Source: Paracholeplasma vituli (GTDB taxonomy: Bacteria; Bacillota_I; Bacilli_A; Acholeplasmatales; UBA5453). Taken from it: 64,000 nt of DNA. Location: contig NZ_JAOEGN010000011.1 in NCBI RefSeq assembly GCF_025446935.1, forward strand, positions 1 to 64,000. Direction: 5' to 3'. The first letter of the stretch is position 1; every line of letters starts with the position of its first letter. Both the position numbers and the translations under genes were made by a program. The notes below the pieces were generated by a model. It did no database searches and had not been told where the DNA came from. It worked only from the letters and a program-made list of their open reading frames with translations. Positions 21,523 through 30,022 of this stretch are shown piece by piece.

Positions 21523-21556
21523 ACAAAAAACGTTTAGAATGTCGGTTCTAAACGTT
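21523..21556 (-). terminator. Terminator of the cyclic-di-GMP gene pair
   Basis: AACGTTTAGAA (21529-21539) and TTCTAAACGTT (21546-21556) form an 11-base-pair stem. On the minus strand a TTTT run follows. The stop codon at 21548-21550 lies inside the first arm. Confidence 0.87.
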
Positions 21557-22912
21557 GAATAAATCGTAATTTCTTTGATCTTTTTGTTTTTTGTCTTTAT
21601 ACATATTTTGATCGGCTTCATGAATGACTGCGTTGATATCGCTGTTATTTGAGAGTTTCGCAATCCCAAATGAAATTGATACTGTGTAAGGCAATGCGTT
21701 AGATACATTTTGAATATCATTCATCAAACGGTTCGCGATTTTATGCGCGAGTTCTAAATCACAATCCTCTAAAATGATGATAAATTCGTCGCCGCCAAAG
21801 CGGAAACAGAGGTCATTCGCTCTTAGGGATTCGTTCACCATTTGAACAACTGTTTTCAATACAGTATCGCCAGCTAAATGTCCATGCGTATCGTTGATGG
21901 TTTTCAAATCATCAAAATCAATCATCACGAGGCTTGCGATCCAACTTGAATCGTATCTTCGATTAAAAGTCTTCGCGTACCGGTCAAAGTAGCTTCTCGA
22001 ATAAGCACCCGTTAAGGAATCGACATCGGCGATTTGTAGGATTTCTTCTTTTTCGATGTTGGTTGAAATGACCAATTGTTGAGCTTTTTTAAATACCGCT
22101 GTGTTGAAGATCGTAAATGCGATAAAAATGATGAGGATGAGGGCGATAATGCTATACTTGACGATGGAATTCGAATTACCGTACAAATCGGTATTATTGA
22201 TGGATATCACATAAAAGATTTGATTTCCTGGGAATACCCCAATGTAGTCAACGTGATCATCGTGTAAGTACAAAGTCGTATTATCTACTTTAATCTGTTT
22301 TGAATTTAAATAGATTTCTTGGAGTTCACTATTATTTGGATAAAGCGATAACGATAAATGTTGGTGCGAGGTAAGGATGGGTTCTAACTCAAAATATACA
22401 ACCACATAACCCACATTCGTGACATTTAAAGTGACAGGATAGGTAATTCTTAAAATGTCTTTGGTATCGGTTTTTATGAGCTTATGTCCATAAAAATTCA
22501 TGATAATTTCTGAATAAGGATAGGTTTCTACACTAGTCCCATAACTGCTTAAAAATTCGTTATTCGCACCAATTTCAGCGTATAGTACACCTTCATAAAT
22601 TTCAAGGTGTTCCTTAAAAGCAACATCGAAATAAGCAGTGATTTCTGCTTTAGTTTGGTTGCCTTCCCAATAGTCGATCAACCGAGTTTTGGTATCATAG
22701 TCTGATGCTATCACATGCACATCTTGAAAAGCATTAGAAATAAAGGACTCAATCGAATCGTGGTAGATTTCGGCTGCCGTGATGAAGTGACTCCTTTTTT
22801 CCTTTTCTATGGTTTGTGATAGCGGGCTATAAATCCCAAAAATGGTGAGCACTGAGAGTAGCGTGATAAAAGTGATCAAAAAGACTTTGATGCGTTTTAA
22901 CAGGCTATCCAT
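21548..22912 (-). CDS. Membrane-bound diguanylate cyclase (GGDEF)
   Basis: This 454-residue enzyme makes the second messenger cyclic-di-GMP from two GTP. An N-terminal membrane helix (about residues 8-28) is followed by a roughly 220-residue extracytoplasmic sensor region and a second helix near 250-270. A complete GGDEF domain closes the protein: DSLTGAYSRSYFDRY at its start, then FRFGGDEFIIILED at the active site. The inhibitory I-site RxxD is present as RAND, five residues before GGDEF, so product inhibition is expected. The gene follows the PAS/GGDEF/HD-GYP gene by 11 bases, so synthesis and breakdown of the messenger are encoded together. Confidence 0.92.
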   Translation of the reverse strand: MDSLLKRIKVFLITFITLLSVLTIFGIYSPLSQTIEKEKRSHFITAAEIYHDSIESFISNAFQDVHVIASDYDTKTRLIDYWEGNQTKAEITAYFDVAFKEHLEIYEGVLYAEIGANNEFLSSYGTSVETYPYSEIIMNFYGHKLIKTDTKDILRITYPVTLNVTNVGYVVVYFELEPILTSHQHLSLSLYPNNSELQEIYLNSKQIKVDNTTLYLHDDHVDYIGVFPGNQIFYVISINNTDLYGNSNSIVKYSIIALILIIFIAFTIFNTAVFKKAQQLVISTNIEKEEILQIADVDSLTGAYSRSYFDRYAKTFNRRYDSSWIASLVMIDFDDLKTINDTHGHLAGDTVLKTVVQMVNESLRANDLCFRFGGDEFIIILEDCDLELAHKIANRLMNDIQNVSNALPYTVSISFGIAKLSNNSDINAVIHEADQNMYKDKKQKDQRNYDLFNV

Positions 22913-22923
22913 ATGTACTACTC

Positions 22924-25095
22924 CTAATCAAATATATGCACAAATACCTCTACGATATCTGGGTCAAACTGAGTACCAGCATGTTTTTTAATTTCTTCAA
23001 TGGCTTCTTCGTGTGTTTTTTTCATGCGGTAGGGGCGGTCTTGTGTGATCGCGTCATACGCATCGATGATAGATACAATTCTCGCGATGAGCGGAATGTC
23101 TCTACCACTAATTTTATTAGGATATCCCTTACCATCAAAGCGTTCGTGGTGATTTAAGATGCCTTCTGCGATCGGTTTCAAATCGACCGATGAAATCGCG
23201 ATTTGGTACCCGATTACAGGATGGCGCTTCATCACTTCCCACTCATCATTGGTTAGAGGACCTGGTTTGTTGATGATATGATGAGGTACACCGATTTTAC
23301 CGATGTCATGTAACATCGCTAATAAGTATAAATCATCCATGGTATATTGTTTTAAACCTAATTTAGCGCCAACTTTTAACGCAATCTCTCCCATGCGTTC
23401 CATGTGGTCTTGGGTTTCTTGTGAGTTCGCCAGCATCGTCGCTTTGATTGAGGTTAACGAATCACGATTAGAACGGCTTCTCGCTAATAGTTTACGTCTA
23501 TGCATGTAATCTTCTGCACAGCGAATCACATCACGAATGGCAGTTTCTTCAGAAACCTTAGTTTCAAACCCACAGGATACTGTGAGTTGGTAAGTTAAGT
23601 TATCCGGACCGTTGTAAGTGTGTAGTTTGGCTTTTTCTTGGATTTCAATCATCACATCATAGGTTTCTAAAGTACTTGAGTTCGTGAGGATGATGGAGAA
23701 TTCATCCCCACCGGTTCTCGCCACACAGTAACCCTTCTTCTCATAGGCTCTAATGACATTTGAAAAATCCATAATGACTTGATCCCCGACCGCACGGCCA
23801 AATGAATCATTGATCATTTTTAAGTTATCGATATTGGCGATCAATATACCAAACGGATACGCTTTTTCATCGTCTAATTTTTGAATGGTTTCATCAAAGG
23901 CTAGGCGGTTTTGAAGACCCGTTAATTGGTCATGATACATCATGTGTTCAATTTCAAGGTCACGTTCACGACGTTTATTCAAGTCGATGATGATGCCTTC
24001 TAAAGCAATTGGGTTACCCGCTTCATCATAGACTGGTTTGCCTTGTTCGTAAACCCATTTATTTTTACCATCTTTGGTGATGATCATATATTCTTTTTCA
24101 AAGTTAGTATGTTCGTTAATGGTAGTTTTCCAAGCTTCTACCAAAATTTTTCGATAGTTTGGATGAATGATGTCATTAAAAGCGATTCGCTCATTGTTGA
24201 TGACTTCAAATACTTCATACCCAGTCAGAATTTTAAACCCTTCACTGACATATTCCATCGTCCAATCCTCATCAATCTTACAACGGTATATCATCCCTGG
24301 TAAGTGGTTCACTAGTATTTCCTTGGTATGTTCACTTTCTTCCACTTGTCGTTTGAGTCCTTCTAGTTGGGTCACATCTTGGAATGAGATGACATAACCA
24401 ATATCAGAGTTTTTGCCTGGTTTTATTAAAATCGACATGGATACATCGACCCAGGAATCGTCAGCTTTTTGAAACCTTGAAAAACGGTTAAACACTGGTA
24501 ATTTATCCAGATTTTGAATGAATTTTTGTTCTTTCTCTAAATAGACTTCCCTGAATAAGACATTAAATATATTTTTACCCATGAGTTCGAAAGAATCATC
24601 GTAGCCTAAAATATGGAAGGCACGTTGATTCATATGGGTGATTTCATGTGTTTTAGAAAGGACAATAATGCCTTCTGCGATCGCATTCAAAATCAAATTT
24701 TGTTCAATCTTTGAAGTTTCAAATGCTTGTTTATAGGAGTCAAAAAGATCGATACTAGATACAAATTCATCTTCACTGATTCGAAATGCTTTCACATAAT
24801 ATGTTTTTCTAAGTAAACTTGAATACTGAATGAATTCAATCGTATCAGAGGTTGTAAAAACCTTCTCGTAGGATTTTATCCAACCCTCTAAATAGTGATT
24901 CGTTTCATTTGATAAAAACGAAATGCGTTTACCAATGAGCTGTTCTTTTGTCGCGCTCATGTAATTGAAATACGCGTCGTTCGCATTCAAAACAATATAA
25001 TCAATGGCTTGATTTTCTTCATCAAAGATCATTTTGTTATGAACCATACCTAAACTAGACTCGCTAAAGAGCCTCTCGTAAACTTCCTTATTCAC
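22924..25095 (-). CDS. PAS-GGDEF-HD-GYP cyclic-di-GMP signalling protein
   Basis: This 723-residue soluble protein appears to have three PAS-type sensor regions: residues about 1-110, 125-245 and 255-375. The last carries the PAC-like GKNKWVYEQGKPVYDEAGN. A GGDEF domain follows (YHDQLTGLQNRLAF and ARTGGDEFSIIL), then an HD-GYP phosphodiesterase domain (LLAMLHDIGKIGVPHHI, ILNHHERFDGKGYP). The GGDEF active site is intact but the I-site position reads KKGY instead of RxxD. The start is a GTG at 25095 after GGGGAAA. Promoter TTGTAA/TATAAT lies at 25133-25161. Which activity dominates cannot be predicted. Confidence 0.92.
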   Translation of the reverse strand: MNKEVYERLFSESSLGMVHNKMIFDEENQAIDYIVLNANDAYFNYMSATKEQLIGKRISFLSNETNHYLEGWIKSYEKVFTTSDTIEFIQYSSLLRKTYYVKAFRISEDEFVSSIDLFDSYKQAFETSKIEQNLILNAIAEGIIVLSKTHEITHMNQRAFHILGYDDSFELMGKNIFNVLFREVYLEKEQKFIQNLDKLPVFNRFSRFQKADDSWVDVSMSILIKPGKNSDIGYVISFQDVTQLEGLKRQVEESEHTKEILVNHLPGMIYRCKIDEDWTMEYVSEGFKILTGYEVFEVINNERIAFNDIIHPNYRKILVEAWKTTINEHTNFEKEYMIITKDGKNKWVYEQGKPVYDEAGNPIALEGIIIDLNKRRERDLEIEHMMYHDQLTGLQNRLAFDETIQKLDDEKAYPFGILIANIDNLKMINDSFGRAVGDQVIMDFSNVIRAYEKKGYCVARTGGDEFSIILTNSSTLETYDVMIEIQEKAKLHTYNGPDNLTYQLTVSCGFETKVSEETAIRDVIRCAEDYMHRRKLLARSRSNRDSLTSIKATMLANSQETQDHMERMGEIALKVGAKLGLKQYTMDDLYLLAMLHDIGKIGVPHHIINKPGPLTNDEWEVMKRHPVIGYQIAISSVDLKPIAEGILNHHERFDGKGYPNKISGRDIPLIARIVSIIDAYDAITQDRPYRMKKTHEEAIEEIKKHAGTQFDPDIVEVFVHIFD

Positions 25096-25132
25096 TTCTA
25101 TTTCCCCGATTTCTAAGTCTAACTACCCCCTC

Positions 25133-25161
25133 ATTATAAGATATTTTTAATATTTTTACAA
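25133..25161 (-). promoter_or_regulatory. Promoter of the cyclic-di-GMP operon
   Basis: On the minus strand TTGTAA (25161-25156) and TATAAT (25138-25133) have a 17-base spacer. The GTG start is at 25095. Confidence 0.75.
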
Positions 25162-25246
25162 TAAATTATCGGACTAAAGCCATAATAACGGGTTTAAGGC
25201 TCAATTCGATATTTTTTTGATACAATGGAGTCATGAGGTATGTACT

Positions 25247-25744
25247 ATGAAATCTATTTACTGTCCACATTGTGGCATGCGTCTACTTGAACGTATCATC
25301 GGGGATGAAGGCTTAGTGCCTTACTGTGAAACCTGTTCAAAGCCGGTTTTTGATCACGCCCCAGTTTGTATCTTAACGATGGTGATCAACGAATTTGAAG
25401 AGGTTGCTTTATTGAGACAAGACTATGTCACCAAAACCCATAAAGTATTCGTTGCAGGATACTATAAACCAGGCGAATCCGCAGAAGATACCGTTAAACG
25501 TGAGGTTTATGAAGAAATTGGTCAAACGGTAGAATCGTTAAAGTTTGTCGAATCATTTTATCATGAACGCTTGGATACGCTCTTCTTATGTTATATATCA
25601 AGAGTTAAACAAGTCCCATTTGTATTGTCTAAAGAAGTCGATGAAGCTTCTTGGTATAAACTGCCGATTGATGAATCACTACTCAATCCAAAAGGGGTAG
25701 CCTATATTATTTACCAGAGGTATAAACACCATGAGATTGGATAA
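25247..25744 (+). CDS. Zinc-ribbon Nudix hydrolase (NudC-like)
   Basis: The start at 25247 is preceded by GAGGTA. The 165-residue protein opens with a four-cysteine ribbon (CPHC and CETC), as in NADH pyrophosphatase NudC and related enzymes. The Nudix domain follows, with a complete box: G-x5-E-x7-REVYEEIG, beginning at GYYKPGESAEDTVK. The NudC-specific SQPWPFPxS-type signature is not evident, so the substrate is uncertain. Candidates are NAD(H), ADP-ribose or a nucleotide sugar. It overlaps the pseudouridine synthase gene by 14 bases and is cotranscribed with it. Confidence 0.85.
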   Translation: MKSIYCPHCGMRLLERIIGDEGLVPYCETCSKPVFDHAPVCILTMVINEFEEVALLRQDYVTKTHKVFVAGYYKPGESAEDTVKREVYEEIGQTVESLKFVESFYHERLDTLFLCYISRVKQVPFVLSKEVDEASWYKLPIDESLLNPKGVAYIIYQRYKHHEIG

Positions 25745-26435
25745 ATACTTAGCCCATGCGGGCCATGGTACCCGCAGTGAGGTCAAAAAAATAATCCAAA
25801 AAGGTTTGGTTGAGGTGAACGGTGTCATCATTAAAAAAGATGACCAAAAAATCGATGAAGAAAACGATGAAATCATCGTCAGTGGTGAGAAGTCTAATTA
25901 CACTAAACATGTCTATTTAATGTTACATAAACCAGCTGGTGTGATTTCATCTAATTATGACCCCAATCATAAAACAACCAAAGATTTGATTAAAGGGTAT
26001 GAACACTACGCAACGTTTCCTGTCGGTAGACTCGACTTAGATACTGAGGGTTTATTAATCATTACCAACGATGGGTTATTAGCCCATCAGTTGTTATCAC
26101 CAAGGTATCATGTCGATAAAACCTATTATGTTGAGTTCAGTGGGGATTACCAAAGTATTTACACTGCTTTATTCGAAACTGGGGTAACCTTAGAGGATGG
26201 GTATCTATGTATGCCAAGTAAGATTGAACTCTTAGAACCTCAAAAAGCCCTACTCACTATTAAGGAAGGCAAATACCATCAAGTTAAACGGATGTTTATG
26301 GTTTTAGGCATGACTGTTACCTATTTGAAGCGCGTATCCTTCGGTCCAATTGCCTTAGATGAAACCCTTCCGAAAGGCAAGTTTAGACCGCTTTCTGAAA
26401 CAGAGCTTGAAGCCCTCAAAAAAGTGGTTTCATAA
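25731..26435 (+). CDS. Pseudouridine synthase, RsuA/RluB family
   Basis: This 234-residue enzyme isomerises uridine to pseudouridine in ribosomal RNA. The N-terminal S4 RNA-binding domain is MRLDKYLAHAGHGTRSEVKKI, then VEVNGVIIKKDDQKI. The catalytic domain contains the invariant Asp in PVGRLDLDTEGLLIITNDG and the KTYYVEF and GKYHQVKRMF motifs of the family. Whether it acts on 16S or 23S rRNA cannot be decided from motifs alone. The ribosome site AGAGGT is within the preceding Nudix gene. Confidence 0.92.
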   Translation: MRLDKYLAHAGHGTRSEVKKIIQKGLVEVNGVIIKKDDQKIDEENDEIIVSGEKSNYTKHVYLMLHKPAGVISSNYDPNHKTTKDLIKGYEHYATFPVGRLDLDTEGLLIITNDGLLAHQLLSPRYHVDKTYYVEFSGDYQSIYTALFETGVTLEDGYLCMPSKIELLEPQKALLTIKEGKYHQVKRMFMVLGMTVTYLKRVSFGPIALDETLPKGKFRPLSETELEALKKVVS

Positions 26436-26494
26436 GTGATTTTATCGGTACAGTTTATTTACTTCTATGTTAGAATAATGGAGGTGGTGATTCT

Positions 26495-27058
26495 ATGTGG
26501 AATAACTTTGTAGAGATGTTAACAATAACACCGATTTCGGAACTGTTATTGATATTTATAGCGAAAATTATTGAAGTCTCGATTGGGACAATGCGCATCA
26601 TTTTAATTTCTAAAGGTTACCGTAAAATTGGTACATCTTTAGCGATTATCGAAATCTTCTTATGGGTGTTTGTTGCGAGTTCTGTCATAAACGGGATAAG
26701 CGAATCGCCAATGAAGGGTGTCTCATACAGCTTTGGTTTCGCAGCCGGTGTGTATGTAGGGTCCTTAATCGAACAAAAACTCGCATTTGGTAAAGTGATG
26801 ATTCAAACCATTACGAGTAAAGCCTTATCGAATGATATCGCGAGTTTATTAAGAGCCTCTGGATTTGGTGTGACAACCCTTCAAGCGATGGGCAAAGACG
26901 ATGAGAAAACCATGTTAATGATTTACGCGAACCGTCGTGATGCCGGTAAAGCCGTTCACATCATCAAATCGGTTCACGAAGCCGCTGTGATCGTATCGAA
27001 TGAAATATCGAATGTATCGGGTGGCTACATCAATCCGATGAAAAAATTACTCAAATAA
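26495..27058 (+). CDS. UPF0316 (YebE-like) membrane protein with DUF2179-type domain
   Basis: This 187-residue protein has three N-terminal membrane helices (residues 15-35, 45-65, 75-97). A cytoplasmic domain follows, with GKVMIQTITSKALSNDIASLLRASGFGVTT, the alternating strand/helix pattern of DUF2179 domains. Length and layout match the UPF0316 family (B. subtilis YebE). Function is unknown. The ribosome site GGAGGTG precedes the ATG. It ends at a strong terminator shared with the convergent gene. Confidence 0.85.
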   Translation: MWNNFVEMLTITPISELLLIFIAKIIEVSIGTMRIILISKGYRKIGTSLAIIEIFLWVFVASSVINGISESPMKGVSYSFGFAAGVYVGSLIEQKLAFGKVMIQTITSKALSNDIASLLRASGFGVTTLQAMGKDDEKTMLMIYANRRDAGKAVHIIKSVHEAAVIVSNEISNVSGGYINPMKKLLK

Positions 27059-27062
27059 AAGA

Positions 27063-27092
27063 AAGCACTCGGCTAATATTTGCCGAGTGCTT
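27063..27092. terminator. Bidirectional terminator
   Basis: AAGCACTCGGC (27063-27073) and GCCGAGTGCTT (27082-27092) form a perfect 11-base-pair stem. T runs follow on both strands. It overlaps the stop codon of the minus-strand gene at 27091. Confidence 0.92.
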
Positions 27093-27432
27093 ATTTTTTA
27101 CGAATTAACGTTAACGTGACTGAATCTTCTGTGTGTTTAACAACCAATTCGTCGATGAATATGCCTAATAAATCGAGGTCTTCTTTCGAATCGAGTTCAC
27201 CTAATAATTCGAAGTAGGTTTGTTCAAAGGCTTCTTCGCGGGGTTGATCGATTTGGGTTTGAATGCGTTTGATGAGTTCTTCACGCATGTGAGGTACATC
27301 GATAACATAAATTTCTTGTTTCTCATCACTTTGAAAATCGATTCTAAACTCTGTATACCCATGAAACAGTAAAAACAAGGTTAACTCTTCAATGATTTGG
27401 GCTATCACTCTGCGTTCTTGTTTGGGGTTCAT
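27091..27432 (-). CDS. Hypothetical protein, partner of DUF1576 gene
   Basis: I do not recognise this 113-residue soluble, acidic protein. It reads as alternating helix and strand: a long helix (ERRVIAQIIEELTLFLLFHG), strands EFRIDFQSDE and EIYVIDVP, two helices, then a strand-rich end (LVVKHTEDSVTLTLIRK). It has no cysteine and no membrane segment. It overlaps the DUF1576 membrane protein gene by 4 bases (ATGA), implying translational coupling and a functional link. The fold resembles small ATPase-like or ferredoxin-like modules, but this is a guess. Confidence 0.7.
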   Translation of the reverse strand: MNPKQERRVIAQIIEELTLFLLFHGYTEFRIDFQSDEKQEIYVIDVPHMREELIKRIQTQIDQPREEAFEQTYFELLGELDSKEDLDLLGIFIDELVVKHTEDSVTLTLIRKK

Positions 27433-28694
27433 AGGGTATCCTCCACAATTTTATCTTTACGTATGAAATCAAATAACGGAATCATGATCGCCGCGACAAA
27501 GCCTGCTGCGAATCCGTTATTGTATAAGTCAAATCCACCCTGGAATGGATAAGTCAGTGGGGTAAACATCACATGGGTAAAGCCTGCGAGAATACCAACT
27601 AAGAACCCATGACGTCCAGCTACTGGCGCGATGGCTGTAACGAATAACACACCAATTTGAAGACCAACACCAACCGTACCTGTTGAATATCTGACATATA
27701 AAAACCAGATAGTCGCTCCAAGCATGACAGGAATAGAATTCTTGGGGTGTTTCCCAAAGGCTGCGAAGCCCATGACGGTTAAGATCCCTGAAAATACCGG
27801 CCCGTTGATTTTAATCTCTAAGACTGTAATGAACAACAAGGAGATTAAACCCATAATTCCGACATTAAGCATCGTTGTTTCTTTTGAGGTTTCACGCATG
27901 TAATCGGAAACCAAACGGCCACTACTCTTCAATATTATTGGATAGTCTTTGAAGGCGTCTTTTTTACTGACTAACGCGAGGATGATTGTGAGTATTGAAC
28001 CTATTAAAATCAATATATATAAGAATAGATGGTAGTCTTCACTGGTAGAGGAATCAAAACCAAACAAGTCAAGTTTTAATACATTTCTAAAGATGGCTGA
28101 GAAGAATAGTGAGACCAACCCCATCGTAAATCCAATGTTATATAGGTTATAACCTTTATGAAATCTAATCATATGTACCGATAGTATTGGTAACATAAAT
28201 CCAACCAGTATCCCTATCACAATCCCCAGTGGAATCGATAATAGATAATCATATCCAGATCCAAAAACCATATAACTTACAATCGGTCCAATCCCGGTTG
28301 ATAATAAGAGTACAATGATCAACGATTTAAATTCAACTTTTTGGAAGCGACTATTTAAATATATCCCTAAATAAATCGGTAGCGCATTGATGACGTTTTT
28401 ACCAAAGAATGCGAAGCCTGCAATCGTTAAGAGTCCAGCAAAGATTGGGCCATTGAGTTTGAGTTTTAATAAGCGTATGAGTAGTACATTGATCAGTATT
28501 ACAATGGCTAGATTCATTAAGGACCCGCCAAGTCCACCGATTCTTAAATAGTCAGATATGAGTAACGATGGGCTAATTTGAATTTCTATAAACCCTTCAT
28601 AAATAGACTTTGGATCATCTACAAAAAAGGGTAGTGCAAATAGAATGATTAGGGTAATATAAGTTAATGGTTTCGTATGTAAAATGTTCTTCAT
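27429..28694 (-). CDS. DUF1576 multi-spanning membrane protein
   Basis: This 421-residue protein with about ten to twelve membrane helices belongs, by its signature segments, to DUF1576. It is an internal duplication. KLNGPIFAGLLTIAGFAFFGK in the first half recurs as KINGPVFSGILTVMGFAAFGK in the second, and YNLYNIGFTMG recurs as FDLYNNGFAAG. Inverted or tandem two-fold repeats of this type are common in transporters, so a transport role is reasonable but unproven. The start has GAGG 8 bases upstream. The promoter is an extended -10 at about 28720-28728. Confidence 0.82.
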   Translation of the reverse strand: MKNILHTKPLTYITLIILFALPFFVDDPKSIYEGFIEIQISPSLLISDYLRIGGLGGSLMNLAIVILINVLLIRLLKLKLNGPIFAGLLTIAGFAFFGKNVINALPIYLGIYLNSRFQKVEFKSLIIVLLLSTGIGPIVSYMVFGSGYDYLLSIPLGIVIGILVGFMLPILSVHMIRFHKGYNLYNIGFTMGLVSLFFSAIFRNVLKLDLFGFDSSTSEDYHLFLYILILIGSILTIILALVSKKDAFKDYPIILKSSGRLVSDYMRETSKETTMLNVGIMGLISLLFITVLEIKINGPVFSGILTVMGFAAFGKHPKNSIPVMLGATIWFLYVRYSTGTVGVGLQIGVLFVTAIAPVAGRHGFLVGILAGFTHVMFTPLTYPFQGGFDLYNNGFAAGFVAAIMIPLFDFIRKDKIVEDTL

Positions 28695-28866
28695 TTTGGG
28701 GTCCTCGAGTTACTCGTCTATTATATCATGTGTTTGTTTCGAAAATACACAGTTTTTCTTCATATTTAACGAGAATTTTACACCTAGATTAAAAGAATAA
28801 CTCTATATTATTAATTTATAATTATTCTTATTAATTATCTAGAAAAGTTTTTATTGGGCACTTCAT

Positions 28867-28895
28867 TTTACCTAATCTTTTAACCGTGCTAAAAT
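28867..28895 (+). promoter_or_regulatory. Promoter of the aquaporin gene
   Basis: TTTACC (28867-28872), a 17-base spacer, then TAAAAT (28890-28895). A TG dinucleotide one base before the -10 gives an extended element. AGGAGG follows at 28903-28908. Confidence 0.6.
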
Positions 28896-28919
28896 GCTTT
28901 TTAGGAGGTATATATAACT

Positions 28920-29582
28920 ATGAAAAAATTATTTCAAAAAGGTGTAGCAGAATTTTTAGGTACATTCGTATTAGTACTATTCGGTACCGGGGTCGCAGTC
29001 ATGACCGGTGGTGACCGTTTAGTCACAGCTTTAGCATTCGGTTTAAGCGTTGTCTTAATGGCATTCGCAGTAGGTCACATTTCTGGGGGTCATTTCAACC
29101 CAGCAGTCTCCTTAACCATGTTCTTAAAGAAAAAATTATCCACAGTTGAATTAGGGGTTTATAGCTTAGGTCAACTTTTAGGTGCGATTGCAGGTAGTGG
29201 ACTGCTTGTTCTATTCTTAGGTTCTAACGCAGCACTTGGTGCAAACACAGTTTCCGCTGCATTACCACAAGACGGTTTTGTTGAACTCTTAATGGGTGGT
29301 GTGGTTGAAATGATCATGACATTCATCTTCATGTTCGCAATCCTTGGCGCGACTCGTTCAGAAAAGACTCAACCATTCGCTGGTTTAATCATTGGGTTAT
29401 CCTTAGTGGTTGTGATTCTATTCGGATTTGACTTAACTGGTGTCGGTGTAAACCCTGTTAGAAGCTTAGCCCCTGCATTATTCCAAGGTGGCATCGCATT
29501 AGAACAATCTTGGGTATTTATTGTATTCCCATTACTTGGTTCTGTATTAGCCGCACACGCTTCTGATCAACTCGATTTCTAA
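28920..29582 (+). CDS. Aquaporin (MIP family water channel)
   Basis: This 220-residue MIP channel has six membrane helices and two half-helix loops. The first loop has a standard NPA (N60-P61-A62 in SGGHFNPAVSL). The second reads NPV (N179-P180-V181) followed by the selectivity-filter Arg182, in GVGVNPVRSLAPA. The short length and GVGVNP context favour an AqpZ-type water channel over a glycerol facilitator, which usually has longer loops. It is a single gene with its own promoter and terminator. It would serve osmotic adjustment. Confidence 0.9.
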   Translation: MKKLFQKGVAEFLGTFVLVLFGTGVAVMTGGDRLVTALAFGLSVVLMAFAVGHISGGHFNPAVSLTMFLKKKLSTVELGVYSLGQLLGAIAGSGLLVLFLGSNAALGANTVSAALPQDGFVELLMGGVVEMIMTFIFMFAILGATRSEKTQPFAGLIIGLSLVVVILFGFDLTGVGVNPVRSLAPALFQGGIALEQSWVFIVFPLLGSVLAAHASDQLDF

Positions 29583-29598
29583 TTTAATATGTTTATAT

Positions 29599-29626
29599 AA
29601 GACATCCGAAAGGGTGTCTTTTTTTA
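29599..29626 (+). terminator. Rho-independent terminator of the aquaporin gene
   Basis: AAGACATCC (29599-29607) pairs with GGGTGTCTT (29612-29620) across a GAAA tetraloop. TTTTT follows. Confidence 0.87.
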
Positions 29627-29648
29627 TTGATTTATGAGCTTAGAAAGA

Positions 29649-29678
29649 TTGACTAATCCTCCTAAAAAGGCTTATAAT
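29649..29678 (+). promoter_or_regulatory. Promoter of the arsR operon
   Basis: TTGACT (29649-29654) and TATAAT (29673-29678) are 18 bases apart. The -10 is directly followed by the predicted ArsR operator. Confidence 0.78.
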
Positions 29679-29680
29679 AT

Positions 29681-29711
29681 TGATAGATATCTATATTGAT
29701 GTTTATCTATA
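29681..29711 (+). promoter_or_regulatory. Predicted ArsR operator (tandem 15-base boxes)
   Basis: TGATAGATATCTATA (29681-29695) and TGATGTTTATCTATA (29697-29711) are direct copies of a 15-base box spaced at 16 bases. The first contains the perfect palindrome ATAGATATCTAT. Their position right after the -10 box fits repression by the ArsR-family protein encoded at 29729. Confidence 0.65.
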
Positions 29712-29728
29712 TAAAGAAGGGAATTCTT

Positions 29729-30022
29729 ATGACTAAAGAACACGCATCGAATCTTTTCAAAGTCCTATCCGATCCAAACCGCCTTTTAATTCTTAAGCGA
29801 TTGATTGATGGTGAAACGTGCGGCTGTACACTGATTGATAATCTAGATATCTCTCAACCGACACTTTCTTACCATTTGAAGACTTTATCGGATATTGGGT
29901 TAACCACCGCTAAAAAAGAAGGGACTTGGAAAAAACACACAGTCAATACCGATTTGATTGATGAGTTGATAACATTCTTAATTGATCTCAAATCGAGTGA
30001 ACCAGGGTGTAAGACTAAATGA
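29729..30022 (+). CDS. ArsR/SmtB family transcriptional repressor
   Basis: The start at 29729 follows AGAAGGG; the longer frame has no ribosome site and runs through the operator. The 97-residue winged-helix protein has an N-terminal LFKVLSDPNRLLILKRLIDG helix pair. ETCGCTLIDNLDISQPTLSYHLKTLSD follows, with a CxC motif at the metal-binding helix typical of arsenite/antimonite sensors and an HTH recognition helix. A further Cys lies near the C-terminus (EPGCKTK). An ATGA overlap couples it to the permease gene. It probably represses its own operon until metalloid binds. Confidence 0.93.
   Translation: MTKEHASNLFKVLSDPNRLLILKRLIDGETCGCTLIDNLDISQPTLSYHLKTLSDIGLTTAKKEGTWKKHTVNTDLIDELITFLIDLKSSEPGCKTK

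Noticed and set aside
29141-29155. TTATCCACA, a perfect DnaA box, which might mark an origin.
   Set aside because: It is a single box inside the aquaporin coding sequence, with no cluster, no dnaA or dnaN and no AT-rich unwinding region.
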